DNA of 64,000 nucleotides from Methanoregulaceae archaeon. GTDB taxonomy: Archaea; Halobacteriota; Methanomicrobia; Methanomicrobiales; Methanospirillaceae. The notes beneath the pieces were generated by a model that was not told the DNA's origin, ran no database searches, and saw only the letters and a program-made list of their open reading frames with translations. The position numbers were made by a program, and so were the translations under genes. Position 1 is the first letter of the stretch, and every line of letters starts with the position of its first letter. The DNA is taken from NCBI GenBank assembly GCA_013331415.1, contig DUGL01000188.1, positions 8,453-72,452 on the forward strand. The letters run 5' to 3'. Positions 35,536-44,606 of the stretch are shown piece by piece.

Positions 35536-37159
35536 CAGGGTTGACACGCTCCGATTTGCGGATCAGGTTGAAGACACCGCTCACCTCTGTCGACCGGGTG
35601 ATCCCCTTCCTTGCCATCAGCTCGAGCAGGTGTTTCCTGATCGCCAGCTGCTCCTCGACCTCCCCCCTCGTCCAGCCCCGGGCATAGCCGATGCTGTCCA
35701 GCACCCGGGAGTGGTTGAAGTTTCTCTGGAACCGATCAGTCCGGGGATACCAGGTATAGAGCTCGTGGGACTGGATAGCATCGTTCCTGTCCACAGCGAT
35801 CTCGTTTAAGGATGCGCACCGGCGTATCGCCTTCCCCTCCTTGTACTGCAGAAGCTGTACCACAATCAAGTCGAGCGCCCCGAACATCGCCCGTGGGACA
35901 TTGATGGGCGGGTTGACCAGTCGGTTGATTGCCTCTTCAACGCTCCCGGCGTGCAGCGTGGAGTAGGTGGTATGCCCGGTGTTCATCGACTGGAAGAGGG
36001 TCTGGGCCTCCGGGCCCCGGACCTCCCCGACGATGATGTACTCCGGCCGCTGGCGGAGGGAGGCCCGGAGCAGGGAATAGAGGTCGATATCCCCCTTGAC
36101 CGATTGTCCCATCGTCTCTCTCGTCTTCGTGGGGAGCCAGTTCTTGTGCGGGAGCTGGATCTCCCGCGTGTCCTCCAGCGAGACAATCTTTGCTGTCAGG
36201 GGGATGTAGTACGAGATGGCGTTCATGGTGGAGGTCTTGCCGCTGGCAGTCCCTCCCACCACGATCATGCTCTTCCGGTTCTCGACCGCGAGCCAGATGA
36301 AGGCCAGTATCTCCGGGCTGTAGGTGCCGTATCTGATCAGGTCCACCGGGGTCATCGGGTCGGTCTTGAACCGCCGTATGGTAAACGAGCTCCCCCGGGA
36401 GGAGACCACATCGGTATAGGAGATCTGCGCACGTGACCCGTCCGGGAGAGGAGCATCGAGGAGAGGGGAGGCGATGGAGACCTGCTTGTCCGCCTTCTGG
36501 GAGAGCTTCAGCACGTAGCGGTTGAGATCTTCGGCCGTGAAGTGGAGGGATGTGGGCACCGACCCGAACTCGTTGTGGTAGATATAGACGGGGCTGTCGG
36601 CCCCGTTGCAGCTGATATCCTCGATGAAACGGTCGTGCATCAGGGGGTCGATGGGGCCGTACCCCTGGAGGTTCCGCTCAAGGTAGTAGAAGAGCACCGA
36701 TACCCGGTCGTCCGGCATGCCGGGAGAGAACCGGTGAACCGCTTTTCTGACATCGAAAAAGGTCAGGTTCACATCGCCCTTCTTCCGGAGCGTGTCAAAG
36801 ACCACAATGTCACGGAGGTACGTGTGCACCTCCTCGAGGAGGATCTGCTCATTGAAGCTGACGGGGGGTTCGATTACCCGGTAGAACAGGTCGAAGAGTT
36901 CGCTCTCCACGATAAGAGCATAGGAGTACCCCTTCTTCAGCCAGTAGCGGTCCACCATCCGCTCTCCGGGAAGAATATGCGAGAGGGCGGGAGCTTCCCC
37001 GTCCCCAGGCAGCGCAGCAGGATCAACCCCGGAACCGTTTCCGCTCCCGTCCTTTCGGAAAAGGCGGGAGAGTTTTACAAACAGGAGTGATGGTCCGCCA
37101 GGTATCTCTTCACCCACGGCGCCTTTCCCGGAACTGGGGAACCATTCCGGAGCTCTCAT
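35498..37159 (-). CDS. GspE/FlaI-type pilus assembly ATPase
   Basis: 553 residues from the ATG at 37159, chosen because it makes an ATGA overlap with the TPR gene; the frame extends 13 codons further. Domains: N-terminal domain with YGPIDPLMHDRFIEDISCNG (about 180-200), Walker A GGTASGKT near 305, Walker B and Asp box RPEYIIVGEVRGPEA, His box HTTYSTLHAGS. These are the hallmarks of secretion-superfamily ATPases that power archaeal pili or archaella. With no archaellum genes nearby, an adhesive pilus is more likely. Confidence 0.93.
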   Translation of the reverse strand: MRAPEWFPSSGKGAVGEEIPGGPSLLFVKLSRLFRKDGSGNGSGVDPAALPGDGEAPALSHILPGERMVDRYWLKKGYSYALIVESELFDLFYRVIEPPVSFNEQILLEEVHTYLRDIVVFDTLRKKGDVNLTFFDVRKAVHRFSPGMPDDRVSVLFYYLERNLQGYGPIDPLMHDRFIEDISCNGADSPVYIYHNEFGSVPTSLHFTAEDLNRYVLKLSQKADKQVSIASPLLDAPLPDGSRAQISYTDVVSSRGSSFTIRRFKTDPMTPVDLIRYGTYSPEILAFIWLAVENRKSMIVVGGTASGKTSTMNAISYYIPLTAKIVSLEDTREIQLPHKNWLPTKTRETMGQSVKGDIDLYSLLRASLRQRPEYIIVGEVRGPEAQTLFQSMNTGHTTYSTLHAGSVEEAINRLVNPPINVPRAMFGALDLIVVQLLQYKEGKAIRRCASLNEIAVDRNDAIQSHELYTWYPRTDRFQRNFNHSRVLDSIGYARGWTRGEVEEQLAIRKHLLELMARKGITRSTEVSGVFNLIRKSERVNPDEVAEEMAGAGP

Positions 37160-39321
37160 CCGGTATCCCCCTTGTCCATGTGACCCTGTCCGCTCCACAG
37201 TGGGAGTCCCGACAATGAAAAGGGTTCCGGGGAGACCGCTGCCAGTGCTGCCTCCGCTGCGCGGAGACCTTGCCGGGCTTCATGGTTGCCCGGATCCCGG
37301 GAGAGGGCGCCGTTGAAGGACGCCAGGGCCTCCCGGTACCGCCCGAGAGCAAGCAGGGCGTGTCCCTGCATATTCTTCATCCCTGCCCCATCCTCATCTG
37401 CTTCAAGGAGCAGTTCGAGGACGGTCGCGGCCTCCTGGCCCAGTCCCATCTGGGAGAGGACAGTTCCCAGCCGCAGGATCAGGTGCGGGTCGCCGGGCCG
37501 GGCTGCCAGCGCTTTCCGGAAGTCTGCAGCTGCTTCTGCCAGCTTCCCACTCCGGGCCAGGGCGTCCCCCCGCCTCTCGGAGAAGGCAGGGTTCTCCGGG
37601 TCGATGGCAACTGCCCGGTCGTACGCAGCGGCCTCGTCATGGTACCTTCCAAGCTCACGGAACACCCCTCCCATGGCTTCCCATGTGCTGGCATCATCCG
37701 GCCGGATGGTCAGGGCCCGGTCATACGCAGCAAGGGCTTCCCCGGACTTCCCCAGGGCATGGTGCATCCTCCCCTGGCAGATGAACAGCAACGGGTTGTC
37801 GGGGTTCGCAGCGATTCCCTGTTCGAGCGAGACCAGGGCCTCCTCCTCCCTCTTGAGACGTGCGAGCGACCGGGCACGCATCAGCCAGAGATCGGAAGAC
37901 CGCGGATCGATTCCCAGTGCCCGGTCGTAGGACTGGAGTGCTTCGTGGTCCCGGTTGAGGTGGTGGAGGATCTGGCCCCGGGCCACCCAGACCTCGGCAG
38001 AATGGGGGTTGAGTGAAAGGCCCTGGTCCAGGGCATGGAGAGCCTTCTGGTTATGCCCCAGGCTCTTAAAAACCAGCCCATACTGGCGCCATGCATCGAA
38101 GCTCTCCCTGTCGATCTTCAAGGCCTGCTCGCAGGAGTACAGGGCATCCTGCTCCCTTCCCAGGCGGGCAAGCACACCGGCCCGGAGGATCCAGATACCC
38201 GCAGATCCGGGGTCCTTCGCGAGCTCCCGGTCAAAGTCCGCAAGCGCTTCGTGGTATCGCCCGAGCGAGTAGAACGCAATCCCACGGAATCCAGCCGATA
38301 GATCGGGGCTCTGTTCGAGCACCCGGTCAAACCCGTCAATGAGCTGTCCGCAGTTCCGGATACTGCAAACGCTCCGGCCACCCTGGAAGCGGAAGACCTC
38401 TCCCCCCTCCATGCAGAGGGCATCCCTGGCTGTCTGCGGTTCATGGTCCTGGCCGGCCATGACCTGGCCATGAGGGGTTGTGCTCCTGATGCGGAATTTC
38501 CGTCCCGACAGGAGACCGGAAGCGCCCCGGGACGGTTCACTACTATCGACTCCACCCTCAGGTGCGACAGTGAGAGGTTCCGGGTTGCCCACGACCGGAT
38601 TCCCCTCCTCCGGGTGCTTGGGAGAATGTCTCAGCCGTTCCCAGAATCCGGACTGATCCGGAGTAGTATCCTGTGGGACCGTACTCCCTGCCGGCAGCAC
38701 GCCTGGGTCGCGGTTATCCTGGTCTGGCGATGAGAGGGAATGACGCTTCAGCCGTCCCCAGAACCCCTGGTCGTGGGGAGCATCAGTATCGGGAACGGCT
38801 GTGCCCGCTGCCGGCAGCACGCCTGGGTCGCGGTTATCCTGGTCTGGCGGTGAGAGAGAAGGACGTTTCAACCGTCCCCAGAATCCCTGATCGCGGGGAG
38901 CATCAGTATCGGGAACGGCTGGGCCCGCTGCCGGCAGTCCCGGCGTGCCTGTGCGACTGCTTTCCTGATCCGGCCGACTGAATGAAGGAATTTTCAGCTC
39001 TGTCCGGAGCCCTCCCTGATCCCGAACCACTCCGGCCGGCCGGGAAATATCCAGGGTGCCGCTTACGGACACGGGAGACGTCTCACCCTGTTCTCTCTCA
39101 CAGGCCCGTAACTCGGCAATTTTTTCCCTGCACCGGGCAGCATCCTCATTCCGTCCGGATTTGCTCAATGCATACCCCAGGTTATTCCAGGCGGCAATGT
39201 ACGATGCATCGACTTCGATGGCACGAAGGTAGTACCTGATTGCCGATGGATAGTCTCCATTCCTGAAACAGTCATCACCACTTTTCTTCAGCGCTGCGGG
39301 CATATCAGGGGGGGTCGTCAT
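37156..39321 (-). CDS. TPR-repeat protein leading the pilus operon
   Basis: 721 residues. Two TPR motifs lie at the N-terminus (about 10-75), and about ten lie from 335 to 700, with the usual A-x-x-x-Y/F-D-x-A and D-P spacing (SYDRALGIDPRS, AYDRAVAIDPEN). Between them is a disordered, proline-rich segment holding an imperfect 40-residue repeat (GFWGRLKR...PDQDNRDPGVLP). TPR proteins serve as assembly scaffolds; linkage to the ATPase gene by ATGA suggests a pilus-specific role. No signal peptide, so probably cytoplasmic. Confidence 0.88.
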   Translation of the reverse strand: MTTPPDMPAALKKSGDDCFRNGDYPSAIRYYLRAIEVDASYIAAWNNLGYALSKSGRNEDAARCREKIAELRACEREQGETSPVSVSGTLDISRPAGVVRDQGGLRTELKIPSFSRPDQESSRTGTPGLPAAGPAVPDTDAPRDQGFWGRLKRPSLSPPDQDNRDPGVLPAAGTAVPDTDAPHDQGFWGRLKRHSLSSPDQDNRDPGVLPAGSTVPQDTTPDQSGFWERLRHSPKHPEEGNPVVGNPEPLTVAPEGGVDSSEPSRGASGLLSGRKFRIRSTTPHGQVMAGQDHEPQTARDALCMEGGEVFRFQGGRSVCSIRNCGQLIDGFDRVLEQSPDLSAGFRGIAFYSLGRYHEALADFDRELAKDPGSAGIWILRAGVLARLGREQDALYSCEQALKIDRESFDAWRQYGLVFKSLGHNQKALHALDQGLSLNPHSAEVWVARGQILHHLNRDHEALQSYDRALGIDPRSSDLWLMRARSLARLKREEEALVSLEQGIAANPDNPLLFICQGRMHHALGKSGEALAAYDRALTIRPDDASTWEAMGGVFRELGRYHDEAAAYDRAVAIDPENPAFSERRGDALARSGKLAEAAADFRKALAARPGDPHLILRLGTVLSQMGLGQEAATVLELLLEADEDGAGMKNMQGHALLALGRYREALASFNGALSRDPGNHEARQGLRAAEAALAAVSPEPFSLSGLPLWSGQGHMDKGDTG
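38691..38930. repeat. Tandem 120-bp repeat inside the TPR gene
   Basis: The block beginning CCGGCAGCACGCCTGGGTCG at 38691 recurs at 38811, with a third partial unit starting at 38931. It encodes a 40-residue unit in the disordered linker, and a diverged further unit (FWERLRHSP) is visible. Repeat number is likely to vary between strains. Confidence 0.75.
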
Positions 39322-39558
39322 GGTACGGACTTCCGGTCGTATGTATCAGCTGCAGGGTCGGGAGTGCACCCGATGGGTGAGAGACCCGGTTTGGTATCAG
39401 GCGCACAGGGATCCGCATATTCGACATAATTTTTCTTGTTCCTCGATTATTTCATACTTTTTTATCGATATGTATTCATCTCTCACTGCGCACTCCTCAT
39501 TTCAGGGTGTACCATCTCCTCTCCTCATCACCGGTGTGAATGATGGTGTCCGGGATCC
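39322..39558. promoter_or_regulatory. Gap holding the likely pilus-operon promoter
   Basis: 237 bases between two minus-strand transcription units. The AT-rich core at 39425-39480 reads, on the minus strand, as several TATA-like stretches before the TPR gene. No gene seen. Confidence 0.35.
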
Positions 39559-40290
39559 TCATCTCATACCTGCCATGAAGCGGATACTCTCATCCCAGGC
39601 CTCGATCCCGGGTACTTCAACGATCCACGATGCATCTCCCGGGAGGAGAGGGAGTAACCGGGCATAGTCAATGCTCCCGCACCCCGGGGCCAGGTGGTCA
39701 TCGCCGGTTCCCCGGTTGTCGTGCAGGTGGACATGGTCCGGCCTCGCAGCGGCAAGGAACTCCTCAAGCACCCCGTTGAGGTGGGCGTGGCCGACATCCA
39801 GGCAGAACGAAAGCCCGCATTCCCTGAGGAGGGGGATCAGCCCGGGGTCCCGGAAGTGACAGACCTCCCAGCTCCCCATGTTCTCTACTGCGACCGGCAC
39901 CCCGTGCTCTTCCTGGATCGCCGCGAGGTCGACAAGGGAGTCGTGCAGGGCCAGCAGGGACCGGTCAAGGAGCTCGAGCCAGGGGGAGAATCCCGGATGG
40001 ACGACCACGCAGGTGGCACCGATCCCTGCGGCCACCCTGCAGGTATCCCCGACCAGGTCGAGCGATGACTGCCGGATCGGTTCGCGGCAGCTGGCGATGT
40101 TGATATCGGTGGTCGGGGCATGGACGGTGTAGCGGAGGTCGAAGGAAGCACAGGCTTCCGAATCCAGCAGGAGGTCGTGGGTAGCATCCGAGAGGATCTC
40201 GACCACCCGCGTGCTCGCCGAGAGCGTCTCCAGGGCGCTGGCGAGCGACCGGTCTATGAGGCACCAGGTCGAGCATCCTAAGTCCTGCAT
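39559..40290 (-). CDS. TIM-barrel sugar-phosphate isomerase/epimerase family protein
   Basis: 243 residues from the ATG at 40290, which has GGAGGATCC just upstream and overlaps the btuD-like gene by 13 bases. Strand ends with the metal-binding residues of the xylose isomerase-like/AP-endonuclease-2 family are visible: TVHAPTT, VVVHPGFSP, VAVENMGSWE, CLDVGHAHLNG, VHLHDNRG, IVEVPG. The substrate cannot be read. Position at the end of a corrinoid-uptake operon suggests a step in cobamide remodelling or sugar-phosphate chemistry of the nucleotide loop (inference). Confidence 0.82.
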   Translation of the reverse strand: MQDLGCSTWCLIDRSLASALETLSASTRVVEILSDATHDLLLDSEACASFDLRYTVHAPTTDINIASCREPIRQSSLDLVGDTCRVAAGIGATCVVVHPGFSPWLELLDRSLLALHDSLVDLAAIQEEHGVPVAVENMGSWEVCHFRDPGLIPLLRECGLSFCLDVGHAHLNGVLEEFLAAARPDHVHLHDNRGTGDDHLAPGCGSIDYARLLPLLPGDASWIVEVPGIEAWDESIRFMAGMR

Positions 40291-41540
40291 GGATCCTCCC
40301 TCGTGATTGCGGCAACGGCAGCGAGTGCTGACGGGATATCCCTGACGATGATCGCACCGTCTGCAGCCAGCCGCGAAAGGGCTGCTGCCGCTTCTCCGCC
40401 GGTGAAGTCCCATGCGCCTTCCCCCTCCTGCCGGTCATCGAGGATGACGATCCCACGCACCCGCGCCGATTCGAGGAAGTGGAGGTTCCCGATGTTCCCC
40501 GGTCCCCAGAGCCCCCTGGTCATGACGACCGCCCTGGCATCCTTGAGCATGAGAGACAGTTCGCCGAGCGAGCGCCCGGTGACCGGGCTGAACGGGGGCT
40601 CGGAGATGCAGGGGATCCCGAGTGCAGCAGCTGTGGTGTAATCAGTGTCATTGACTGCGAGCACCCCGGTCGTTACCAGGTAACCCCCGGCATGGAGGGC
40701 CTGCAGGAGTGCCGACCCCTCCCCACCCCCGCAGATGACGTGCACGTTCCCGCATCCTCCCGCGCCGTCATCGGGCACCGGGAGGGGGGAGATGAACGGG
40801 TGTCCGGTGAACGGGTTCTTCCGGACCGTCACCGCGATTTCAAATGCGGTCCTGATGGTATCGGGGGTGAGCACCGCTGCAGGTTCGCCCATGGCCAGGA
40901 TCCGGTAGTTGTGAAGCAGGATGAGCCGGTCGCAGAAATGGGCTGCATGGTTCAGGTCATGGAAGACGCCGATCACTGCGATCGTGCGGGAGAGCTCCCG
41001 CATGGTCTGGAGGATCCCGATCTGCTGCCCGAGGTCGAGGTGGGCCGTGGGTTCATCGAGGAGGAGGAGGCGCGGTTCCTGGGCCAGTGCCCGCGCGATG
41101 ATCACCCGCTGGAGCTCCCCGCCGCTGATCTCCCGGATGGAACGGTCCGCGAGGTGGGTAATCCCGGTTGTCTCCATGGCTTTCCGGCAGATATCCCGGT
41201 CTTTGTCTTTCTCTGACCCAAACCTCCCGATATGGGGATAGCGGCCCATCATCACCACGTCCCGGACCGGGAAGTCGAACCCCGAATCGGCAGCCTGGGG
41301 CACAACCGCAATGCAACGGGACAGTTCACGGGGAGAGAGGGTTTCCAGGACCAGGTCATCCAAAAGAATGGCCCCGTCAGAAGGGGTGACGATCCGGGAG
41401 ATCGCCTTCAACAGCGTGGTCTTCCCCGATCCATTGGGGCCGATGATCCCCAGGAACTCTCCTTTTCCGGTCTGGAACGATATCTGCTCTAAAACCTTCC
41501 GTGCCCCATAGGCAAGGTCGACATCCCGGAGTTCGATCAT
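40278..41540 (-). CDS. btuD: Corrinoid/iron-complex ABC ATPase with C-terminal extension, BtuD-like
   Basis: 420 residues. ATPase domain about 1-255: Walker A GPNGSGKTT, signature ISGGELQRV, Walker B LLLLDEPTAHLD, of the FecE/BtuD/HmuV type. Residues about 256-420 form an extra Rossmann-like domain (VHVICGGGEGSALL, VLAVNDTDY, AVVMTRGLWGPGN, IVILDD). Extended BtuD proteins are known from haloarchaea. Overlap with the permease gene is ATGA. CbiZ lies in the same cluster, so corrinoid import is favoured over siderophore import. The extension could sense or bind a ligand (inference). Confidence 0.87.
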   Translation of the reverse strand: MIELRDVDLAYGARKVLEQISFQTGKGEFLGIIGPNGSGKTTLLKAISRIVTPSDGAILLDDLVLETLSPRELSRCIAVVPQAADSGFDFPVRDVVMMGRYPHIGRFGSEKDKDRDICRKAMETTGITHLADRSIREISGGELQRVIIARALAQEPRLLLLDEPTAHLDLGQQIGILQTMRELSRTIAVIGVFHDLNHAAHFCDRLILLHNYRILAMGEPAAVLTPDTIRTAFEIAVTVRKNPFTGHPFISPLPVPDDGAGGCGNVHVICGGGEGSALLQALHAGGYLVTTGVLAVNDTDYTTAAALGIPCISEPPFSPVTGRSLGELSLMLKDARAVVMTRGLWGPGNIGNLHFLESARVRGIVILDDRQEGEGAWDFTGGEAAAALSRLAADGAIIVRDIPSALAAVAAITREDPCRT

Positions 41541-42484
41541 CTCATGTACCTCCGCTTGAGAAGAAAGATGAAGAACGGGGCTCCGAAAAAGGCCGTCACC
41601 ACCCCGACAGGAACCTCGTTACCAACGGTTCGGGCCAGGGTGTCGGAGAATACCAGCAGGATCCCCCCGGCCATCATCGAGGCCGGCAGGAGAACCCGGT
41701 GGTCCGGGCCCACGACGAGTCGCATCAGGTGAGGGGTGATAAGTCCGATGAACCCGATGATCCCGGCGATGGCCACTGCGAGGCCGGTGATAAACGAGCT
41801 TACCAGGAGGAGCATTTTTTTAAATAATTCAGTATCCACGCCGAGGTGGATGGCGTCCTCCTCACCAAGGGAGAAGATGTTCAGTTCCCGGGAGAAGAGC
41901 AGGAGAGAGAGGGATGCGGGGATGATCAGGAGTCCTATCCAGACATCGGTCCAGGATATGTTCCAGAACCCTCCCATGAGCCACATGAAGATCTGGTGGA
42001 GACTCTTTCCTGCAGAATACATCAGGAAGGAGAGGATGGCTGACAGGAACATGGAGACGGCAATCCCGGTGAGGAGGAGCTGCTCGACCGGCATGCGGCC
42101 CCCCTGCCGGGAAATACCATACACCAGGAACGTGGCGCCTATGCAGCCGGTGAAGGCCAGCATCCACCGGAAGGCACCATTCAGGAAAATGATTGCAAGG
42201 GAGGCCCCGAGCGCCCCGCCGGCAGATGTGCCGAGCAGGTAGGGGTCGGCCATTGAATTGCGAAACATCCCCTGCATCACCACACCCGCAGCAGCGAGGC
42301 CGAACCCGACCAGCAAGGCTGCGATCACCCGCGGGAGCCGTACCGAGAAGATGATGATGGAAGCGGACTCATCTGCCGCCAGCCCCAGGTAGGGGATGCC
42401 GGCCGGCCCGACGACCGTGCAGACCAGGACACTTGCCACCACTGCCAGGAAGAGGAGGATGAGGAAAGGGGTGCTCTTCTGCAT
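41537..42484 (-). CDS. btuC: FecCD-family permease, BtuC-like
   Basis: 315 residues with about nine to ten membrane helices and family landmarks RLPRVIAALLVGFGLA, GVVMQGMFRNSMADPYLLGTSAGG, IGFIGLITPHLMRLVVGPDHR and the closing GAPFFIFLLKRR. These are typical of vitamin B12 and ferric-siderophore permeases. It overlaps the ATPase gene by four bases. Substrate assignment to corrinoids comes from the neighbourhood (CbiZ, extended BtuD). Confidence 0.9.
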   Translation of the reverse strand: MQKSTPFLILLFLAVVASVLVCTVVGPAGIPYLGLAADESASIIIFSVRLPRVIAALLVGFGLAAAGVVMQGMFRNSMADPYLLGTSAGGALGASLAIIFLNGAFRWMLAFTGCIGATFLVYGISRQGGRMPVEQLLLTGIAVSMFLSAILSFLMYSAGKSLHQIFMWLMGGFWNISWTDVWIGLLIIPASLSLLLFSRELNIFSLGEEDAIHLGVDTELFKKMLLLVSSFITGLAVAIAGIIGFIGLITPHLMRLVVGPDHRVLLPASMMAGGILLVFSDTLARTVGNEVPVGVVTAFFGAPFFIFLLKRRYMR

Positions 42485-42497
42485 AGTGCTGTTCCCG

Positions 42498-42866
42498 TCA
42501 CCTGACCAGGCCGCTGATATGACTTCTCTCCTCTTTCAGGGTCCAGAGCACGAATGTATCTATCGAGGGGAACGGCTCCGCAGGGATGACGCGGAGCTCC
42601 ACCTCCCTTGTATCCAGGTGCCTGACCTGCGATCCGTTCCCCGGCCGGTATGCGTACCTGACCTCGTAGACCGGTTCCGGACCCCGAAGGTTCGGGTGGT
42701 GCGTCCTGCCATAGGCCAATGCGACGGCCCATTCCGTATCGCGGATGTCTACGTAGACAGTCCCCAGGAGCATGCCCCCCGCACTCTGCACCTGGGTGCT
42801 CGACTCAAACGATTCCACGGCACTTCTCACGGTGCCGGAAGGACTGTATCCAAAATATCGTGACAT
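42498..42866 (-). CDS. Hypothetical protein in the corrinoid-uptake operon
   Basis: 122 residues; family not recognised. Mostly beta-rich (MLLGTVYVDIRDTEWAVALAYG, VYEVRYAYRPG), no signal peptide or membrane helix, so probably cytoplasmic. It sits between the binding-protein and permease genes, 13 bases from the permease, all in one direction. A role linked to the transporter is inferred from position alone. Confidence 0.6.
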   Translation of the reverse strand: MSRYFGYSPSGTVRSAVESFESSTQVQSAGGMLLGTVYVDIRDTEWAVALAYGRTHHPNLRGPEPVYEVRYAYRPGNGSQVRHLDTREVELRVIPAEPFPSIDTFVLWTLKEERSHISGLVR

Positions 42867-42924
42867 TCCTCACACCACTTTAAAAAATAATCTCCAAATA
42901 CTGGCATTTCTTCCGTTCTCCTGT

Positions 42925-43977
42925 TCAGCGCCCCTTCCTCATGGCAACCAGAGCTGCACCTGCACATGCCACAAGAGCGATCAACGTCCCGAACCCGGGT
43001 CCCTGTACACCGGGTGTCAGGGTCGCAACCGGTTTCTCGTTCCCGAACAACTCCGGGTGGATATCCTCTGCAAACTGTTCCAGTGCATCCACGATACGCG
43101 GACCCGAACGGTCCACCGTGTCGGTATCGATCAGGAAGACGCGGTCGTCCCTTATGGCTGTGACATGGGAGAAACGTGGTTCATTAATGAAGAACTGTGC
43201 AATTGCGTCCTCCCCAGCACCCATGCCGATGCCGGTGCTCACGATCAGTACGTCGGGGTCGGCCTGGATGAAGTCCTCGATGCCGATATTCTTCCACCCT
43301 TCCACACCGGAAAATGCATTGGTCCCGCCTGCCAGCCGAATCAGCTCGTCCTGGAAGGTCCCGTTCCCGCTCACGTAGATAGGATCGTTCCAGATCACGT
43401 GGGCGACGGTGGGGCGCTCTCCAACCGTACTGACACGCCCTTCTACCGTATTGATTCGCCGCTCAAGGTCCCCTATCAGCCTGGTCGCGTTCTCCTCAGC
43501 ACCAGACGCCTGGCCGATCAGCCAGGTATCATCCAGGACATTATTAAGGGTCTTGGGGTGCATGGCGATGACCGGGTACCCGAACGAACGCAGGTTCGCG
43601 AGGAGTTCCTCACCGTTGCCGTATGCAGCGACAATGAGGTCCGGTTTCAGGGCGATCACCTTCTCGATGGTCACCGTGCTGTACCCGCCGACCTTGGGCT
43701 TGCCCGGTGCTTCGGCCGGGTAGTTGCAGAACTCGGTCACTCCCACCACCCGGTCTCCCAGGCCGAGTGCGAAGAGGATCTCGGTGTTCGACGGGGAAAG
43801 GGAGATGATCCGCTGCGGCGGGGATTCGATGGTGACGGTAGAGCTCATGTCGTCGGTGATGGTGAGTGCCATGACAGGCGTGCAGGAATAATAAAGTAGG
43901 ACCAGGAGAATGAGAGCGAAACCAGAGATGGACTGAAACCCCTGCCAAAAATTGAGAGAATTCGATCTTCTTTTCAT
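42925..43977 (-). CDS. btuF: Corrinoid/iron-complex binding protein with PGF-CTERM anchor, BtuF-like
   Basis: 350 residues from the ATG at 43977, chosen because it makes an ATGA overlap with the pilin stop and begins with a signal sequence (FALILLVLLYYSC...MALTITDD). The class III binding-protein fold is clear: RIISLSPSNTEILFALGLGD, KPDLIVAAYG, QADPDVLIVS, and a closing DALEQFAEDIHPE. After a linker it ends GPGFGTLIALVACAG, a helix and MRKGR, a PGF-CTERM archaeosortase signal, so anchoring appears to be C-terminal. A cysteine near the signal end could instead carry lipid. Partner of the BtuC/BtuD genes. Confidence 0.88.
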   Translation of the reverse strand: MKRRSNSLNFWQGFQSISGFALILLVLLYYSCTPVMALTITDDMSSTVTIESPPQRIISLSPSNTEILFALGLGDRVVGVTEFCNYPAEAPGKPKVGGYSTVTIEKVIALKPDLIVAAYGNGEELLANLRSFGYPVIAMHPKTLNNVLDDTWLIGQASGAEENATRLIGDLERRINTVEGRVSTVGERPTVAHVIWNDPIYVSGNGTFQDELIRLAGGTNAFSGVEGWKNIGIEDFIQADPDVLIVSTGIGMGAGEDAIAQFFINEPRFSHVTAIRDDRVFLIDTDTVDRSGPRIVDALEQFAEDIHPELFGNEKPVATLTPGVQGPGFGTLIALVACAGAALVAMRKGR

Positions 43978-44606
43978 TGCAAGACGAATTCCCCTTTCTG
44001 GATGATTTTCTGACTGGCTTTGTCGATGATGCTGTATTCGCACCTAGTGTTTAGATAAGCGGCGAATCCCTGTGCTGCGCCATCCGGCTTCCAGCTGAGA
44101 ACCTTTGCCTGACCAATTACAGTTGTATACGTCGAGTCATATACATCCTCAATACGGCAGTTATCCGCGTATACCATGAAACGGTCACCAGGTGTGATGA
44201 ATCCGTCAGTCGAGCCCACCTCAGCAAAGTACTTCGTCGTTCCATCCGGAAGACAGGTCTCACTGGGAACATTGTCTGCCATCGTGATGGTGATCTTCGC
44301 ATCCTGGCTCTGGAGCTGGATTGCGATATCGCTCAGACCAAAGCCGTCCCCGCCCTTGTTCTCGAAGAGCAGGCCGTTCATCGCGGTAAAGCCTGTCGGG
44401 TAATCGGGATCCCAATTGGTCGTATCTTCATCCGCTATTGCATCAATGACCGGCGTGAGGCTCAGCGAGGCCTGCGGTGCTTTCCTGGTTTCACCCGCCA
44501 GCCCGCCGGCAAACCCGCTCACCATCGCGGCGATGATGATCGTCACCACGAGCATGAGCATAACGCCGACAACCGGTGAAACCGCTGAATCATTTTCTGA
44601 CTTCAT
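43974..44606 (-). CDS. Archaeal type IV pilin, coupled to btuF
   Basis: 210 residues. Leader MKSEND, then SAVSPVVGVMLMLVVTIIIA (Pilin_N). The head has FENKGGDGFGLSDIAIQ, the same G-G-D-x-x-x-x-x-D motif as in the pilin at 30463 (HMGGDGLSIDDLAI). Its start overlaps the preceding pilin's stop by ATGA, and its stop overlaps the btuF start by ATGA. Co-translation of pilins with a transporter is unusual. Confidence 0.88.
   Translation of the reverse strand: MKSENDSAVSPVVGVMLMLVVTIIIAAMVSGFAGGLAGETRKAPQASLSLTPVIDAIADEDTTNWDPDYPTGFTAMNGLLFENKGGDGFGLSDIAIQLQSQDAKITITMADNVPSETCLPDGTTKYFAEVGSTDGFITPGDRFMVYADNCRIEDVYDSTYTTVIGQAKVLSWKPDGAAQGFAAYLNTRCEYSIIDKASQKIIQKGEFVLQ

Noticed and set aside
38691..38930. 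A regularly spaced repeat, considered as a CRISPR array.
   Set aside because: The unit is 120 bp, coding and contiguous, with no spacers; it is a protein repeat.
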